Shown here: piece after piece, positions 47,943-60,134 of the stretch
How positions within the stretch are numbered: the stretch's first letter is position 1
How the letters are laid out: each line of letters opens with the position of its first letter
NCBI RefSeq assembly: GCF_032062135.1
Contig: NC_092868.1
Coordinates: forward strand, 51,297,053-51,361,052
From: Pyxicephalus adspersus
Lineage: Eukaryota > Chordata > Amphibia > Anura > Pyxicephalidae
Direction of reading: 5' to 3'
Length of the DNA stretch: 64,000 bases
The notes under the pieces: model-generated
What the model saw: the letters and a program-made list of their open reading frames with translations, nothing else
Databases searched by the model: none
What the model was told of the DNA's origin: nothing
Position numbers and translations under genes: made by a program

Positions 47943-48484
47943 GTTCCACCATCACTCGATAACACATGGAAACATTTTAACTAAACTTACTATACATATG
48001 ACTGAGACTCATGTGAGTGCACCAGTCATCTTTGTACAGTGCTGTGCTATATGTCAGAGCTATATTTGGATACATGTGTGTATGTCATCACTAGGCAGTG
48101 CATAGAGATATTTCAACCAAACTTGCTAGACATATGACTCTGATGATGCACCACTGATCTTTGTACAGCGTTGTGGTACAGGTATATTTGTATGTATGTA
48201 TGTATGTGTGTATGTGTGTATGTATTGCTCAGTGACAGTCTGCCATTTGCTTATATTTTTCATACTTTTGTTTGGACTCTTTTACAAATTTCTGTTACAA
48301 AGTAACAAACTTCTGTTACAAACTTTATACTTTCTTTTACAAAGAAAATGTAAGGCAATCAAAGGCAAAAAAATGAAACAACACCATAGACAAGAAAATA
48401 ATTTTAGCTTTATTTGATTCCTTTTCCTGTATAATATAGGAATGCAATAAATAAATACCCGGGAAACTCCGGGTAATCAGCTAG
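47869..48484 (+). mobile_element. Non-autonomous Helitron, downstream copy
   Basis: It follows the first copy directly, starting 'tatatatataaaattggatg', and ends CTAG at 48481-48484 followed by T. The terminal hairpin is intact: TACCCGG (48456-48462) pairs with CCGGGTA (48469-48475) around a 6-nt loop, with 9 nt between stem and end. It shares 'aatgcaataaataaata' and 'gggtaatcagctag' with the first copy. It contains one repeat unit and a (GT)n tract, and has no coding capacity. Confidence 0.8.
47896..47940 (+). repeat. (TG)n microsatellite
   Basis: About 22 uninterrupted TG units within the downstream Helitron copy. Confidence 0.9.
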
Positions 48485-50684
48485 TTTCTAATAATTGTAG
48501 CCATCTAAGTGAAATGAAGTGCAGTGACAGAATAAGTTGTTCTTGACCTAGGATGTTCCAGAGTTAAACACCTTAATGCAGAAAGAGTTAACATTGTATA
48601 TTCAATGTACATGAAAGCAATGCCATTCACAACATTTAAAAAAATCATAAAACAGGAAGTATCATGTAGGTCAAAGAACCAGGCTGACCTACTTATGTCC
48701 CCCAACTTTCATTCCCTTTTCTTTCTATCACTAACATTTACAATGAGAGGAAACTGTGAAAGCTCCAGGTGAAACAGGTTCAAACTTTTTCTGAGCTAAG
48801 GACTCCTTTATTCTCCCACATGGCAGCACTTGAGCATGGCAATTGTCTGTTCAGGCATTCATGGGAAAATAAAGGGAGCCACATACTTCCTACTTGGAAG
48901 TACTAAGCCTATCACATTGCTCCAATGAGAAACCAGAGCAGCTGGTAAAAGAGACAGATAGGTAAAAGCAACTCCAAAGCAGAACATCAAATAAAACCTT
49001 ATAAAAAAAACTAAGTAAAAAGGTCATTTAGGATGTATTTCCCAAGTTTTGTTCAGAATGTGAAATATACTCCAGCTTGTATGATCCACTCAGACTACCA
49101 TGGGTTGGTGTTTCCCTGGTAGTAACTGCAATACCTTAGTGTGAAATGATGAATCACTCTGCTGTCTAACTTGCCAAGCCCAAAATTTCTTCCATAGAAA
49201 AAAAACTGTGAACACTTCCTTCTAATACTGTTTTTTCTTTTTTCCTTTAATATGTTTAGGACAAATTAAATTGTAACATATTTTTTATCACATAAATGTG
49301 AAACATTGAGCAGTATTATTTTGCATTCTCATTTTCAACCAACAAGCTTCCTATATAAATGGTTTCCAGTTTCTTAACTTATGCTGAGAAAAAAAAACTA
49401 TAATCTGCAGACCTAAACAGGCCAAGCTTGAAAGAACACAGACATGTGAATAAATCAAAGTTGTGCCCCTTTCCCCTCTCCCTGTATATATCCATCAGGA
49501 GATGGGGGGAAGACAGCCATGGTCTGCTTTCTTTATAGTACTATGATGCTCTAGAAATTAATTACACTTTTGCCAGATATAAACATTAGTTAAAAAAACA
49601 AAAATAGAATTGTCCCATACTATGAAAATGTTGCTTTACATTCAATATTAAATTAAAAAAACTGTGTGTGTATGGAGTTCAGGGAGCTATCCTTGCATTT
49701 GTTCCCAAGTACCAGGCAGGGACATTTCCCCTGGCAGTGAAGCTAGCCCTCACACTACAGAAGTTTAAACTAAGAGAGCTGGCAGCTCCCCAAGCAAACG
49801 TTGTTCTCCTCTTCCCTTTGAAGCATTGGGTTCTGCCAGGGCCCTCATGTACATCATAGGATTGCTGGTCCTGCATTGTATGTGAGTATGTCAGTCCTGT
49901 GACCAACAGAAGCACCAAGGAGAAGATGCTTTAGGGGAACCTAAAGTAAGCAAAAAGGTGAGTAAAAGGGCTTTCTTCAATAACGAGCATTTACCCCATG
50001 CAAAGAGTAGAGTCCTACTACAAGGCCATATTATTTTTTTTTAGAAATAAGACTTGCCTTTATTTCCTGAAGAATTGATGCATATATGCTTATTGGTATG
50101 ATGACTTTACTTTTATTCTCCAATGTTAGCAGATATGTGTCTTTATGCAGACAATGTCTTTAAAGAATAGTTAAACAAAAATTAAAGGTGGTTTTCTATC
50201 TTATTGAACATTAAGTAGATAATTTAGTTTTGTAGTATAAGAAAACATGTACCTAACAATGTTAGTAGCTGCACTCTAATTCAATGTTTTTATTCCACAG
50301 ATCTCACTGGTTGTAGCTATATTGTGTATTAATGATTTGCTGTATTTTATTAATAATTATGATGAAATCTTTCACATTTCTTCCAGCTGTTCTGACTCTA
50401 GCTTTCTATATGTAAAGTAAAAACAAGCTTTTGATATTTTCTGAAGTCATACTGATACCGATATGAAATGATTTCAATAGGTAAAGGGGTACAGAGACAT
50501 ATTGAGAAATCCATCGGAGGCCTGTATTTGTAGATAAGTTTAGAAGGAGAAACAGATCCCCTATTTTATTCTTTACGTTTGATGATGGCTGATACAATGA
50601 ACATCCTGCAATTTGCAATGTAATTCATATTATTATTTATAATCATTGGCTGGAAATTCACAATGAACCAATTTGTCTTTCCAG

Positions 50685-50811
50685 GGCGGAGTAAAAGTCT
50701 TAATTACGGGGCCATGGCAAGAAGCCAGCAATAACTACAGCTGCTTGTTTGACCAGATCTCAGTGCCTGCATCTCTAATACAGCCAGGTGTCCTGCGCTG
50801 CTACTGTCCAG
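50685..50811 (+). CDS. camta1: CAMTA1 exon, first part of TIG domain
   Basis: This exon has 127 nt: 42 codons plus one base. The acceptor is ATTTGTCTTTCCAG and the donor is G|GTAAGTATG at 50812. It enters in phase 0, directly joining YPE of the preceding exon, and leaves in phase 1. It reads GGVKVLITGPWQEASNNYSC and continues LFDQISVPASLIQPGVLRCYCP. That is the start of the TIG/IPT immunoglobulin-like fold of CAMTA1, including the V-x-I-x-G strand and the C-Y-C-P motif. I recognise no amino-acid change from human CAMTA1 here, which suggests very strong constraint. TIG folds in related transcription factors support DNA contact or dimerisation; which applies to CAMTA1 is not shown by the sequence. 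If the following intron is retained, translation continues for 45 codons to a stop at 50946-50948. Confidence 0.97.
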
Positions 50812-51369
50812 GTAAGTATGACCTGAAAAGCTCCGAGGAGCTATACACATTATTGTTAGAGACTCCGATCTGCACATTGTACTTTATTATATTCATCACA
50901 GCACAGGACTGTCTCACATTGCATAAAGCAAAGGCTGGTGGCTACTAGCCAGGGGCTCCCAAAATTCCCAGGTAACACAGCCTAATATTATGGCAGGGAG
51001 ATTTTCCTAATGCCACATCAAAGGCTGATCAGCCTCTACTCTAAATTAAAAAATGTAACTTTAGATTGGACTGAACCTTACGTCTGAAATATAATCTTCC
51101 TATATAGTGGCCTTTCCTGGTTCCAATGTTCCCTTCTTATTAGCATGTCTATACAGTTCATTTCTGATGTCTTTACTTACATAACGTTAAACCTTTTAAT
51201 GTTATCACTGGGTCCTTGTGACTTTGTATGCATTGTAGGCAGATCATTGCTGGTGGCAGGAATTGTCAGGGTGCTGCAAAAGTAGACATTCCTAGGCAGG
51301 TTGTATTTGCATGCAGAACACCCTAGGTAAAGCCCCCATGTAATTTTGAGCCTATGACTGAAAGAACAG

Positions 51370-51605
51370 TAATCCAGACAGGGAAAAGGGCAGATCGGGG
51401 GCAGTCATGCTGAATAAGAAAGCGATAGATGATGCTGGATGTTCTATATAAAGGACATTAAATATCTGATTTACTGCAGCTTCTAGTGCACATTGTGAGA
51501 GGCTGATTGTGTGCAGTGAAATCAGGGCAAGCAATTTCAGTTCAGGAATGGTACCTGTACAACTGTGCAAGCTGCAGTTCAGATATGTGAAATGCAGTAT
51601 GCCCA
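51370..51605. repeat. Dispersed repeat family C, copy 2
   Basis: Partner of the copy at 27695-27925. It adds 'agggcaagcaatttcagttc' before the shared 'gtacaactgtgcaagctg'. The class is unknown. Confidence 0.55.
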
Positions 51606-52781
51606 TTAACCTTAAATATCTTTAATGCTGACATTCAGCCTTTAGTGTTGTACTGACTGCTGTCCTTGAGTGAACTTGCTTACTCTGACTGCACTGTGCA
51701 CTGTGCTTCTCATACTGTGCATTAAAAGCTGCAGCAAGTCAGTTAGAACCCATTCTATCATCCAGCCCTTTCCTCCCCAGCCCGAATGTCCCTGGCCTGC
51801 CTCTTTCATTTATTATATTTCAGTTTTGATCTGCACCACATGTAGGTGTTACCTAGGGAAGGCATAATGCAAATACAGCTTGCCTATGAATGTCCAGTCC
51901 CCAGACTCGGTGGTACACCCACTGTTTCTAGAAAAAGATATCAAAATGGAAAGGTTTAATTCAATATTTAATTAGCATGTTAGTAAACAGTTAATGGAAT
52001 CAGGGCAGGCACATTCTCCAGCTTCAAGTAATGCATTTTTGTCATCAATGTCTCTATGTCAAAAAGAAGGACAACAGGCAGGCAGAGGAGGAATGACAGG
52101 CAGCAGCATCTCATCCTTTCAAATAGGGGACAGAAGGAAGATACACAGTTCTGACCTTCTCTTTGGAAATATTAGCTCCCTGTCTGTCATTCTTATCCAG
52201 TATCTTTGGGAGTTCTGCATGCTAGTCATTGTCCTAAAGTACCAAAGCTGGACACAGGCTATGATTTTCAGAATGAGATCAGCAGTGATATCTTCCATAT
52301 TCTTTCCCTGTATATGTTTCTATGGGGGGTACTACAAGAACTGTCAAAGATACAGCATGTCTTACTCAGGGTAAATGCATATTGTGGACTGAATTATTTT
52401 CAATATCCATGTGATATGAGTGTGGAATTTCTTTAAATTCAATACTCAGGTGCAATACTTAATTTAACCACATGATGACAGTATACGATCAGTGTACATA
52501 CAACATATAACTTGTTGCCTGCTATTTATCTCCTATTTAGGAAGGCATGGATCATTTTCAACACAGCCTTATACCCCAACATTAACCCCTGAAATACCAG
52601 AAAACCCATGTATATGTCTCTCACCTTCCAGCATTTTAGATAAAAAAGTGAGGAATGCTTAGTAACTCCCCCTGGATCACAAGCAATATTAGAGCAAAGA
52701 AAACAGGGCAGTGAATTAGTCACTATAACGTAGAACTCATGCACCCAGAATCTTCATGAGCAGTGGATGTTACGTTTACTG

Positions 52782-52830
52782 CTATATATATATATATATG
52801 TATATATATATGTATATATATAATATATCA
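52782..52830. repeat. (TA)n/TATG simple repeat
   Basis: Alternating TA with periodic TATG interruptions. Confidence 0.85.
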
Positions 52831-54189
52831 TTCTTTCCATGTGCATGTTACTAAACTTACTTACTTGTTTGATTTATATGAAGATATTTGGTGTGCTACC
52901 ACTGTACAGAAGAGCAATCACCCTCCATAGAAGCCTCCCAGGGAGGACACCCAGGACAGCTCTCTCCATTAAGTGATCTGTTAATGGGACGGAGATCCTG
53001 CCCCATAAATCACCATTGGGGTGGAGCAGCTGCAACAATTGTCTCGGTTATTCTTTTTTTTTCCTGAGGTTATGGTTATAGCTTGGAGGAAGCAATTATC
53101 CATGTGAAAGTGACATTATAGCCACATTACTGCATGCAAACTCGAGGAGGAAATGCTTGCAGACATTTAGATATAAATTACTGTGCAGACCTGCGAGTGG
53201 AAAACAAAATTAATTTCATATTATGTGTATTGATTTGTCAGTGTGATGCCCAAGGAATGGAACAAGTGCCATTGTGCACTAAAGGCCTAAATTGTGTTTT
53301 GTTTTGTTTTTTAAAGACATCACACAAATGTACACATTAGCAGAGGCAGCTGCAACTAGATAAATGTGTGGCACAAGTGTCAATGCTCACTTTACTACAT
53401 GAGCACTATTCGCTACACCACTTAGAACCAATCACTGTTGATGCTGGAGAGGAAGAACAAGGAACTGTAATGTCACGTCTGGCCCTTTCTTTGGCTCCTA
53501 TAAGTGACAGTTAATATTCCCTATATGTTCTTTGGATAACCTAAACTGTAGCTGAGAGGTGTTTTAAAGTCTAACTCTGGGCTCAGGATTAATTCTCCTG
53601 TTTGTGTCACCACCTTCCCGTTTACATGCTTTTTTCCAAGGTTTAGTCAGGTAAATTAAGATTTTCTCCTCACCCCTCTTTTTCTTTCCTTCGGCCAGTG
53701 TTAATGCTGCAAAGCGACAATAACCAACCACGGCTCACTTCAACAATATTCTATGGGTCCAGGGCAACAGGCAGAGCCGGACCCCCTGGTTTTGCAGGAA
53801 GAGAATTGACTGGTTATAATTTTCCCAGTTAGACTTGAGGCTGCAGCCCATATGTACAAGGTCTAAAAAGCACATGATAAAAACCTTCACATAGGACCTA
53901 TTTATGGTATAAAAACCTCTTTCTCATCATACTAAAGCAAAGCTAAATCACGAAATAAATGCACCCAGGAACAAAAAGGTTTCCTTTGTGTGTTTCATGC
54001 ATCAATCACATAATGGCAAAGATGGGCAAAGTCTGCATTTAAATTGTTTCCAGTATTATTTATCACCTAAAAATGCGGTCCAGCAAAACCGACCCCACAA
54101 TGCATTGTCCTCAGCCTATTGTTTATTTTTGCTGTTTCAGTAAATATCACTTGTAAGTACATTTCCAGGCCAGTCACAGAGGAAAAGAC

Positions 54190-54485
54190 ATTGGTTTAGT
54201 AAACTGCTTGCTTTTTATTTTACTAGTAATGAGCTAATGTGAGGAAACGCAACCTGACAGATCGCCAATCTTAATTGCTAATGAGTCTGAAGTCCCCACT
54301 TACTTAGGGAATTTTAGGCTTTTACGCTAGCTGTCAGAGATGTACAGGAAGGGACATTTTCCATCAGGAAGCTGATAGAGGCTCATTAGCATGCTATCAA
54401 TATCATTAGTGATAATCGACGGCTTGTTCTGTGCATTAACTTTACCTTAAAATGTCACATTTAATTGTGGTTTAAAACAACGAGA
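54190..54485. promoter_or_regulatory. Block rich in homeodomain TAAT motifs (possible enhancer)
   Basis: Repeat-free, with clustered TAAT/ATTA cores: 'ctagtaatgagctaatgtga', 'cttaattgctaatgagtctg', 'ggctcattagcatgctatc', 'atcattagtgataatcga' and 'gcattaactttacc'. Several are near-palindromic pairs such as 'taatgag' and 'ctcatta'. It lies in the intron that splits the TIG domain. Confidence 0.35.
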
Positions 54486-56213
54486 GAGGTTGATGCTCCT
54501 GATCTACCACTAGCATCATGTGACCGAGGCACTGAAATTTTAAAAGTTTTTTTACCTATTTATTACTCCCCAAACCATTTACACTTTATATACCATTATG
54601 TTTGTTTTTGAAAATAAATGTCAGACAAATATCTTAGTTACCTATAAATGATCATTGATGATTGTAAAATCCCCATCACATCTCCTTGCCATACAAATCA
54701 CAGAGTTCATGTATAGGTTTCTGGACTGAGAGCAGAGACAGAAAATGCACTGACAAGCTGCTTTGATCTCCCCTGTACACCCTGATATATATACCATATC
54801 ATATCATATATAATATATTCTTCACATATTAGTCATTCCCCCCTCTGCCCTAGAGAAATGAGGCCATTGAAGCAGCATGGAGCCCTATTGCAAAGTATAA
54901 AAAAAAAAATTGTCAGAAGTCACAGCTACAAAAGGAAACTTAGTGGCCAGTTAGTTGCCAGATACACCTACCCAATGGCATTGCTGTGACCTGAACACAG
55001 ACAAAAACCGCTAGTCCACTAGATACTAAAAGTCCAAAAAAGAGAGCACTGGCACTTGTCAATCAATTTATGTACGTGGAGACCAATCCAGATTATTGAG
55101 TTTGGGTGTTTCCATACAAATATATTTTTTACAATTGTGCTCTTTAAATTTTGTGACAATAGTCTGGGAAATCGATATTCTGTTCCAACATAACTGTGCA
55201 CAAAGCCAGTTTGGTGCAAAGTAAGTTGAGTGACTTACACAAGACCTAGACCTTAACCCTACTACTAATGCCAAATGTAAACCAGGTCTTTTTATCCAAT
55301 ATCATCCTCACAAATCTCTGTTTGGCTAATTTGGCAAAAGTTCCCACAGACCCTTAAAATTTTTGCTGCAAGTTGTCCCTGCAGAGTAGAGATGGAATAT
55401 ACATAGAGGGGAGATTAAAGCCAACTCCATAATAAAGGCCATGATCCTGGATTGGGGAATCCAACAAGCTCTTTTAGGTGTGATAGTCAAGTGTCTCCAA
55501 ACATTTGGCCATATAATATATTTTTTGGATTAGGGTGTAACAAGAAATGTGGATAGAGAGATAACAAAGAGTTTTTCTGTTTATATGCGTTTGAAGAAAC
55601 CGAATAGATCATTCAACTTGACTTGGCCAGAACCCAGATCTCCAAATCATTTTGTCCACATTCATTTTTTATAGACCACTCAATCCTCATCAGTAGCAAT
55701 CTAAAATGGGAATAAATATTTCTACGTAAACTAATTTGCTTTATAAGAATGTACTGGAACATTTAGCGGTGGTAATAGTGGTTGTAAATCTTGGGGCAGA
55801 AGGATGAAAAAGCTATTTTTACATTAGCAGAATAAATTATGGATGGTAATTATGTGTTCATTGTAGCTGAAGATGGAACAAACAGCACAAGTGCCCTCGC
55901 TCGTCACTACATACAGCTGAGATATATGGTGCCCCAAAAGCGGCTCGACTGCTGCACCATCTTTGTGTCCCAAAGACGAAGGTATCTGCCTTCTGCGCAA
56001 TGGATAATGCCCCATAAAACATCTGTATCTGGCTTAGGAAAGATTCATTACAGCTCGACCCCACCTCTTTCCACATTTCCAACCTGTGACATCATCTCTA
56101 TTAGTTACTGACGAGTAAATCCTGTCATATCTCACCCTACTGGCAATTTAGCAGAGTGGAGGCTAAGATTTGCTTTGCCTGATGAATATTTACAATCTGA
56201 CTACATGGGCAGT

Positions 56214-56227
56214 GGGGGGGGGGGGGG
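56214..56227 (+). repeat. G14 homopolymer
   Basis: Fourteen consecutive G residues in intron DNA. The run is prone to length error in sequencing. Confidence 0.85.
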
Positions 56228-56466
56228 CATGAATCTACAGAATTGTAGGCAATAAATTGCATTTTTACCTTCTATTGTGATATGTAGGGTGTAATATATA
56301 GGTTGTAAAGTAATGTATATATTCTTGTAATACTCTCCCAGAACTATAGAGTATATTGCTTTGCAAATCTCTAGGTTGGTAGTTTGAAATATTTATTTTT
56401 CAGCCCACACTGAGCTATATGGCTGTAGTTGAGCTTTTAAAAGCTGTTTCTCTTCCTGTTTTGCAG

Positions 56467-56601
56467 CACATGACACCGGGCTGGTCACTCTTCAGGTTGC
56501 CTTCAACAACCAGATCATCTCCAATTCTGTAGTGTTTGAGTATAAGGCCAGAGCTCTTCCGACACTGCCTTCTTCCCAGCATGACTGGCTCTCCTTGGAT
56601 G
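56467..56601 (+). CDS. camta1: CAMTA1 exon, second part of TIG domain
   Basis: This exon has 135 nt. The acceptor follows a long pyrimidine tract (TTTCTCTTCCTGTTTTGCAG). The first two bases, CA, complete an Ala codon with the G carried from the previous exon. The translation is AHDTGLVTLQVAFNNQIISN, continuing SVVFEYKARALPTLPSSQHDWLSLD. This finishes the TIG fold, with its last strands at VTLQVAF and SVVFEYK, and enters the linker that leads to the ankyrin repeats. The donor is G|GTAAGTGCC at 56602, phase 1, so the next exon should start with two bases completing Asp and then encode Asn-Gln-Phe-Arg-Met-Ser. That exon was not found before the window ends. Identity to human CAMTA1 appears complete over this segment. 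Confidence 0.97.
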
Positions 56602-59600
56602 GTAAGTGCCCAATATTTCCAACACCATCTTCAACCTTCTGCTTAGCTCGCAGGTACTCCTAATGTTGCTGGGACTAACTTCTCTTCTAGGCTAGAGAAA
56701 CATGTCTGTCTCAATCTTCCTTTTCCCAACACATGCTTACCTATCATTTGCACTATTCAGTGTAAGCAACCAAAGTAATCCCCAGTATTTTCAAGTATGT
56801 GATTCATTCTAGGTGACAACACTGGGCCAATCAGCATTGTCATACAGGGAATCAAACTTTTGCCCCTGATGGCTGAAACCTATATATATATATTATGCTG
56901 GTGTGGGGCCATCTGTTTACTAGGTTCCTAGTATGTAAATCAAAAGAGTCCCATTTAAGTAGGAAGTCTCCTGCTTACTTGTTCTGGGTTGGCAACACCA
57001 GGTATGAAGCCATTCAGAAGTTGAAGGCAATAACTGCCACTAGTTGCTAAATCAATGCAGAGGTGAAAGAAGTGCCTAAAAAAGTACCTAACTTTTTTTT
57101 ATCTTTTATTTAATTCTGTAGATGAGGGGAAAGGATCCCATGGCACTTTTTCTTATGCTTTACGGACTAGAGAAAGCAGTAAAAGCTTTCCAATAGTTCC
57201 CATCTACAAAAAAACAAAATAGTTAGGCTAGGATTCCATATTAAACCAAGAGAAAGGTTCATACTTTTACAATTCTATTGCAAATGCTTGTACCATATTT
57301 CCATTATTATATTATGCATGATTTTAATACTTGCTAGAGAATCTTTCTTAATTTAGGGCATATCAGGTAATTTGAATGGCAAAAAGGCAGGGTAATCAAT
57401 GGAGAAAGCCTAGACTGTCAGCTTAGGGTTGATCTGTCTATTGTCACGCACCTGGCAGGGGCAAGAGCTAGGGTAAGAGCTTTTCACTCAGCAAAAAGAA
57501 TAAGTAAAGGGTGTGATGGTCTTCTACAGCGAGACCACTGCTTCCCCAGAGACAGCAAGGGTCCTTCTCTAGTGGTAAGTGACAGGCTTTTCTATTACAA
57601 GTTCTTTTCTGCTCAGGAAAGCCAACTGTATAGCTTTGAACTTCTTTTGTTTTGATTCACCTTGAGTGTATTCACCTGACTTGTAACTGTTCAATTGTGC
57701 TTTAGGTTTTCAGAATCCATCAATAAAATTCAATATCAGCTTTGGGTGGTTTCTTTAAGCATCTCCATCTTCCAGCACTACCATCCCTTTAAACTGACAT
57801 AAGGGCAGACCTGCAGTGTTTGCTTAGCAGCATTGTGCTCTTCCTGCCTGCAATGAATCATCCACCTTATAACTGCTTATATAGTATCAGTACAAAGTTA
57901 TCAGTCACAATTAACAAACAGTGTGGCAGGAGAGGTAACGTCTGCTGGAAAACCGAGCTTGTACAAAGCTTCATAATGAATTGTAAAACCCGTCAGTGCG
58001 CTTGTAAGGTAACTGACAAGATTTCAGCTGCCTTCTTTGACATGGGTAAACCAGGAGCTGCTTTGCATTTATTTTCCTGGCTCTGGCAGTTAATTAAACA
58101 TATACTGTGTTAGAAGGCAATGTGCAAGGGAGTTTCTGTCACCACAAAGACTGATAGTATATTTACTAATTAAGAACAGGCCTTCTGCGCCACCCACAAT
58201 CCACTGAAAGTGCCCCTCTATCAGCAATTGAATCCCAAACAGATAGGATGGTAAACCGCCTCGACTAAATCAGAAGTATATTTCTAGCTAATATTTTGTA
58301 GCTTTGGATGGATTTAAGGGGTTACAACCCCCATCAAGTTTTTATTGCTGTAGTAGTTGAAACGTGAGGCACTGGACCACTTAATAGGAACTTAAAGAGG
58401 ACCTGTATTGCGTGTCCATGTATACTGCAACTGCTGATCATTCAATAGAATGCTAATTGCCAGGATGCTAAACTGATCTTTGGGTTTTAGTCCCACACAG
58501 GAAACAAGTAGGCAAATAAATATTAGTAAAAAAAATTAACAATCTATGTGCTCTGGCACATGATAGCAACAACTCTATGAAAGATGATCAGAACTCCCAG
58601 AACAAGAACCTGTGTCCTGGTAGTGGGTTCCTAAAAAGTGTTCCTGCTGTGGAGATTTACCCAATTTCTCATAGGAAGCATTGTCTCCGTTATAGAATGT
58701 GATTGTAAATCCACTCTGTATGACTTAATTTTATAGACAAAAATATTTAATTTCATGCTGTATATTTCTCAGCAGCTTGTGATGTAAATGTTATTCATGC
58801 ACCCAATGAGCATAGGAAACAAGGTCCTCAAGGGATAAGGTTAACTTGTCACAATGTTGTCTTTAGGAATTGACCCTGCGGGGCTCTAGAACATAGGCTA
58901 TTAAACTAGTGTGTACTTTTATAATAAGGCAAAAACCCTGTATTATGGAGTGCTGGTGGCTCTGTATTCTGCTTCCAAAAATGAGATATGTGCAAGCTAC
59001 AAAGTGTACATATTGGAGAAGGAACTATTGTTTATACAATGATCAGGGGGAGAACGTGTGGTGGCAAGTTAGGAATTTCTCTTAGGGGAGGTTTGCATTA
59101 AAATAGAGACTTTGGTAACTTTTTGTATCTGAATGATTAAATTTCCTGACATGTCACAGTGTGCAGCAAAAATATTGTTTTCAGATAAGCACTTTTTATT
59201 ACTATAAAGCATTTCCTAAACTTTAGTGACTTTTTCTAGGCTGAGATGATGCCGCCAGTCATGATGCAACATTTGTTTAGTCCCCTGATCACAGCAGAGA
59301 CTGATCCGAATGTATATGATTGTGTCATCTCTAAACCAGTCTTTAAGTCCAGGAAGTTAATGCTGCCCATGGATACAAAGATGGTGCCATCCTTGTAGAA
59401 AGACAATCTCTTAAAGTTATTGTCAGTTCTGTGATCTCTGTGAGAAACCTGCTACACATTATTTGGCATGTGCTATTGGAAGGACTCAGGTCCACTTATA
59501 TCTCTGTGAAGTTGAATACTCGGAGGCAGAGTTCTCTAGTTATATTTTGTTAGGTCATGGCTTTGTTATATACTTTCTCGCTGAGCTGTGTAAATGGGTT

Positions 59601-59859
59601 CCAGCTGCATTCGCCTCCTCTCTATATCTTCAAGACAAATGCCTGGTATCTTGGCAATATTTTCTCCTCTGTCCCCTAGATGAATACTGATTTCACGTTC
59701 TAAATGAAGTCGTCAGGTTCTCTCTTTATTGCTGCAGTTTTGCTTTTCTGTCCTCTTCAGAAAGTGATTAATCACTGATATTTTTTTTTTATTTGTGGTT
59801 GCGATGTACATTCATTTTGTTAATAGACTCGTCCCTTTTTTCCCAGATACTATTTCTTT

Positions 59860-60115
59860 TTCTTGATGTTGTGTTTCTAATGAACAGCAGATCCCAATAT
59901 GAAGAATGAACTCTTTAGCTTGGTGCTTTAGTAGAGGTTTTTCTCCGGGCTCAGAATGGGCACCTGTGAAGCCTGGCACCTGAAGGGCGCTAGCGCGTGC
60001 TCCAGCTGACTTTCATTTTGCAGTTACATGCAGCTATTAGCACCTTCTTTCATGCATGTGAATAGTGTACTGTGCAGCTCAATAAAAGATAGTATGACTA
60101 TTTTTGAAATCCCGT
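59860..60115. promoter_or_regulatory. Low-repeat block with E-boxes (possible enhancer)
   Basis: Unique-looking and GC-richer than its flanks, with 'gggcacctgtgaagcctggc', 'acctgaagggcgctagcgcg' and 'gctccagctgactttc'. E-boxes (CACCTG twice, CAGCTG once) occur within about 70 bp. Confidence 0.28.
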
Positions 60116-60134
60116 GGTGGTTTACTTGGCTTTA

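Larger units (their letters stand above)
34701..50684 (+). other. camta1: CAMTA1 intron, 15984 bp, phase 0
   Basis: Bounded by GTAAGA and CTTTCCAG. It contains several dispersed repeats (35.0, 36.4, 40.6, 43.6, 43.95 and 46.1 kb), a palindromic element at 41.8 kb, low-repeat blocks near 38.4 and 41.1 kb, and a Helitron array at 46.7-48.5 kb. I recognise nothing in 35270-36410, 36940-38390, 38800-39060, 39100-40550, 41950-43170, 44280-46050 and 48490-50680 apart from short homopolymers. Confidence 0.93.
50812..56466 (+). other. camta1: CAMTA1 intron, 5655 bp, phase 1
   Basis: Bounded by GTAAGTATG and TTTTGCAG, and it splits the TIG domain. It contains a dispersed repeat near 51.37-51.6 kb, an AT-rich simple repeat at 52.78-52.83 kb, a homeodomain-motif-rich block at 54.2-54.5 kb and a G14 run at 56.21 kb. 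Nothing specific was seen in 51610-52780, 52840-54190 and 54490-56210. Confidence 0.93.

Noticed and set aside
55824..56111. Overlapping frames of 63-90 codons upstream of the second TIG exon
   Set aside because: No match to CAMTA1 and no splice junctions in the required phase.
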